A DNA stretch of 64,000 nt, from assembly GCA_024114885.1 (NCBI GenBank), contig CP099421.1, positions 992,001-1,056,000 of the forward strand, read 5' to 3'. The stretch's first letter is position 1, and each line of letters starts with the position of its first letter. Below the pieces are notes generated by a model. The model ran no database searches, was not told the DNA's origin, and saw nothing but the letters and a program-made list of their open reading frames with translations. Shown here one piece after another: positions 63,178 to 64,000 of the stretch. Both the position numbers and the translations under genes were made by a program. The stretch is from Septoria linicola (taxonomy: Eukaryota > Ascomycota > Dothideomycetes > Mycosphaerellales > Mycosphaerellaceae).

Positions 63178-63900
63178 ATGGCTCTATCATCTACATCCGA
63201 TTCTGAAGCGCAACTCACAACAGCAGGACCTCAACTCCTAGTCGATTGGTCCTGGCGCAAGTTCAAATCACGAGTCACGGATCCGAAAACAGGAAAAGAT
63301 GTATACATCATGGACTTCAACTTCACCAGTCCGGATATCGAATACTTCCACGCAGACGAGACAAGTACTGCTTCCAACATCGTCAAAGGATCACGATTCG
63401 GTACTGGAAACATCCACTTCTTCAAAATCGACGCGGAGTGCGTCGTGAATGGACAAGACATCAAACTCAAACCTCTTAAGAAATTCACCACTCATTACAC
63501 CCAACTCTCCCATGCATATCCTCGCAAAGACGGAAGCAATGAACCCACTACACTCGAATGGACAACGACATCAAGCTTCACCAATTGGGACTTCATCTGC
63601 CTCGACCAACAAACGCAAGAGCCCATTGCGCGTTTCTCGTCAAATATTTGGGCTGTGAAGAAAGTGGGCTCGATCGATTTTATGGGGAATCCGAGCCAGG
63701 AACTCAAGGAAGAGCTGGTGGTGGCAGGTGTGACGCTGTTCTACTGTATGCTTTCAAGGTCGCAGAACATCTTCGCCTTCTTCGGTGCTATCTTTGCAGA
63801 TACGGGGCCGATTGGAGCCGAGGAGGCTGGTAGAGAGAGGACTATCGAAATGGCGAAGATGAAACAGGCCGATGCGGATCGCAAGGCGAAGGTGTCGTAG
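63178..63900 (+). CDS. Hypothetical protein, possibly tubby/LURP-like fold
   Basis: An intron-less 240-residue protein, start in context ATCATGG. Alternating beta-strand-like text (LLVDWSWRKFKSRVTDPKTGKDVYIMDF, FKIDAECVVNGQDIKLKP, PTTLEWTTTSSFTNWDFICLD, EPIARFSSNIWAVKKVGSIDF) followed by a hydrophobic helix (GVTLFYCMLSRSQNIFAFFG) and a charged C-terminus. The pattern of a beta-barrel closed by a hydrophobic helix recalls tubby-like/LURP-one-related proteins, but this is structural guesswork, not a motif match. Related-looking proteins are common in filamentous ascomycetes. Confidence 0.7.
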   Translation: MALSSTSDSEAQLTTAGPQLLVDWSWRKFKSRVTDPKTGKDVYIMDFNFTSPDIEYFHADETSTASNIVKGSRFGTGNIHFFKIDAECVVNGQDIKLKPLKKFTTHYTQLSHAYPRKDGSNEPTTLEWTTTSSFTNWDFICLDQQTQEPIARFSSNIWAVKKVGSIDFMGNPSQELKEELVVAGVTLFYCMLSRSQNIFAFFGAIFADTGPIGAEEAGRERTIEMAKMKQADADRKAKVS

Positions 63901-64000
63901 AGTTGTCCAGGGTCAGAGGCCTGATGTAGGTCCACAGTACTTCTCGAGTATTAGCGAGTTCATGTTAGTGAGCTCACAGTTCCAAGAACATGCCAGTGAC

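Overview
The window is nuclear DNA of a filamentous ascomycete, most likely a Dothideomycete close to the Mycosphaerellaceae. The organism call is an inference from protein style, not from a search. The evidence seen is: compact genes about 0.3-1 kb apart, introns of 50-60 bases with GTRNGY donors and CTRAY branch points, fungal-only families (HET, UstYa/DUF3328, cutinase, siderophore MFS, Vps60, MirB-like) and an arginine attenuator peptide in the leader of the CPA1/arg-2 homologue. About forty genes can be supported, most as single copies on alternating strands.

Layout. 0-15 kb: three unrecognised proteins, mitochondrial serine/homoserine O-acyltransferase (cysA type), a broken MYND-finger gene, a putative amidoligase and dihydroxy-acid dehydratase (ILV3). 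15-27 kb: a secreted repeat protein with dibasic processing sites (RiPP/KEP-like), a SET-domain protein, Vps60, a GPI-type serine carboxypeptidase, a cutinase, then a UstYa-like oxidase, a DUF1772 membrane protein and an NmrA-like gene with a frame break. 27-35 kb: CPA1 with its attenuator uORF, an APH-like kinase, a HET pseudogene, a C2H2 gene with an in-frame stop and a 4CL-like ligase. 35-45 kb: a pair of small CGH-motif paralogues, a saccharopine-dehydrogenase-like reductase, ribosomal protein eL43, a RING-PHD protein and a D-amino-acid-oxidase-like flavoprotein ending in AKL. 45-58 kb: a large disordered protein, Cdc42, a siderophore transporter with a perfect ATCWGATAA site in its promoter, a 450-bp TA-flanked MITE, a family X DNA polymerase and the mitochondrial GTPase Mtg1. 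58-64 kb: a second UstYa-like gene, a Thr-rich secreted protein with a KREAEP site, a 140-bp tandem duplication, a six-cysteine small secreted protein and a conserved-looking 240-residue protein.

How the genes fit together. The housekeeping genes (amino-acid synthesis, translation, ESCRT, polarity, DNA repair, mitoribosome assembly) are scattered and not co-regulated as a cluster. The accessory material is the interesting part: a Tyr-rich dibasic-cleaved repeat precursor and two UstYa-type genes lie in one 64-kb stretch, which is the enzyme/precursor pairing of dikaritin-type fungal peptides, though they are 9 and 43 kb apart. The 7-8 kb and 26-33 kb regions hold several disrupted genes, either real decay or single-base sequence errors.

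All splice sites are read by eye from the sequence and from reading-frame continuity; no alignment or RNA data were used.
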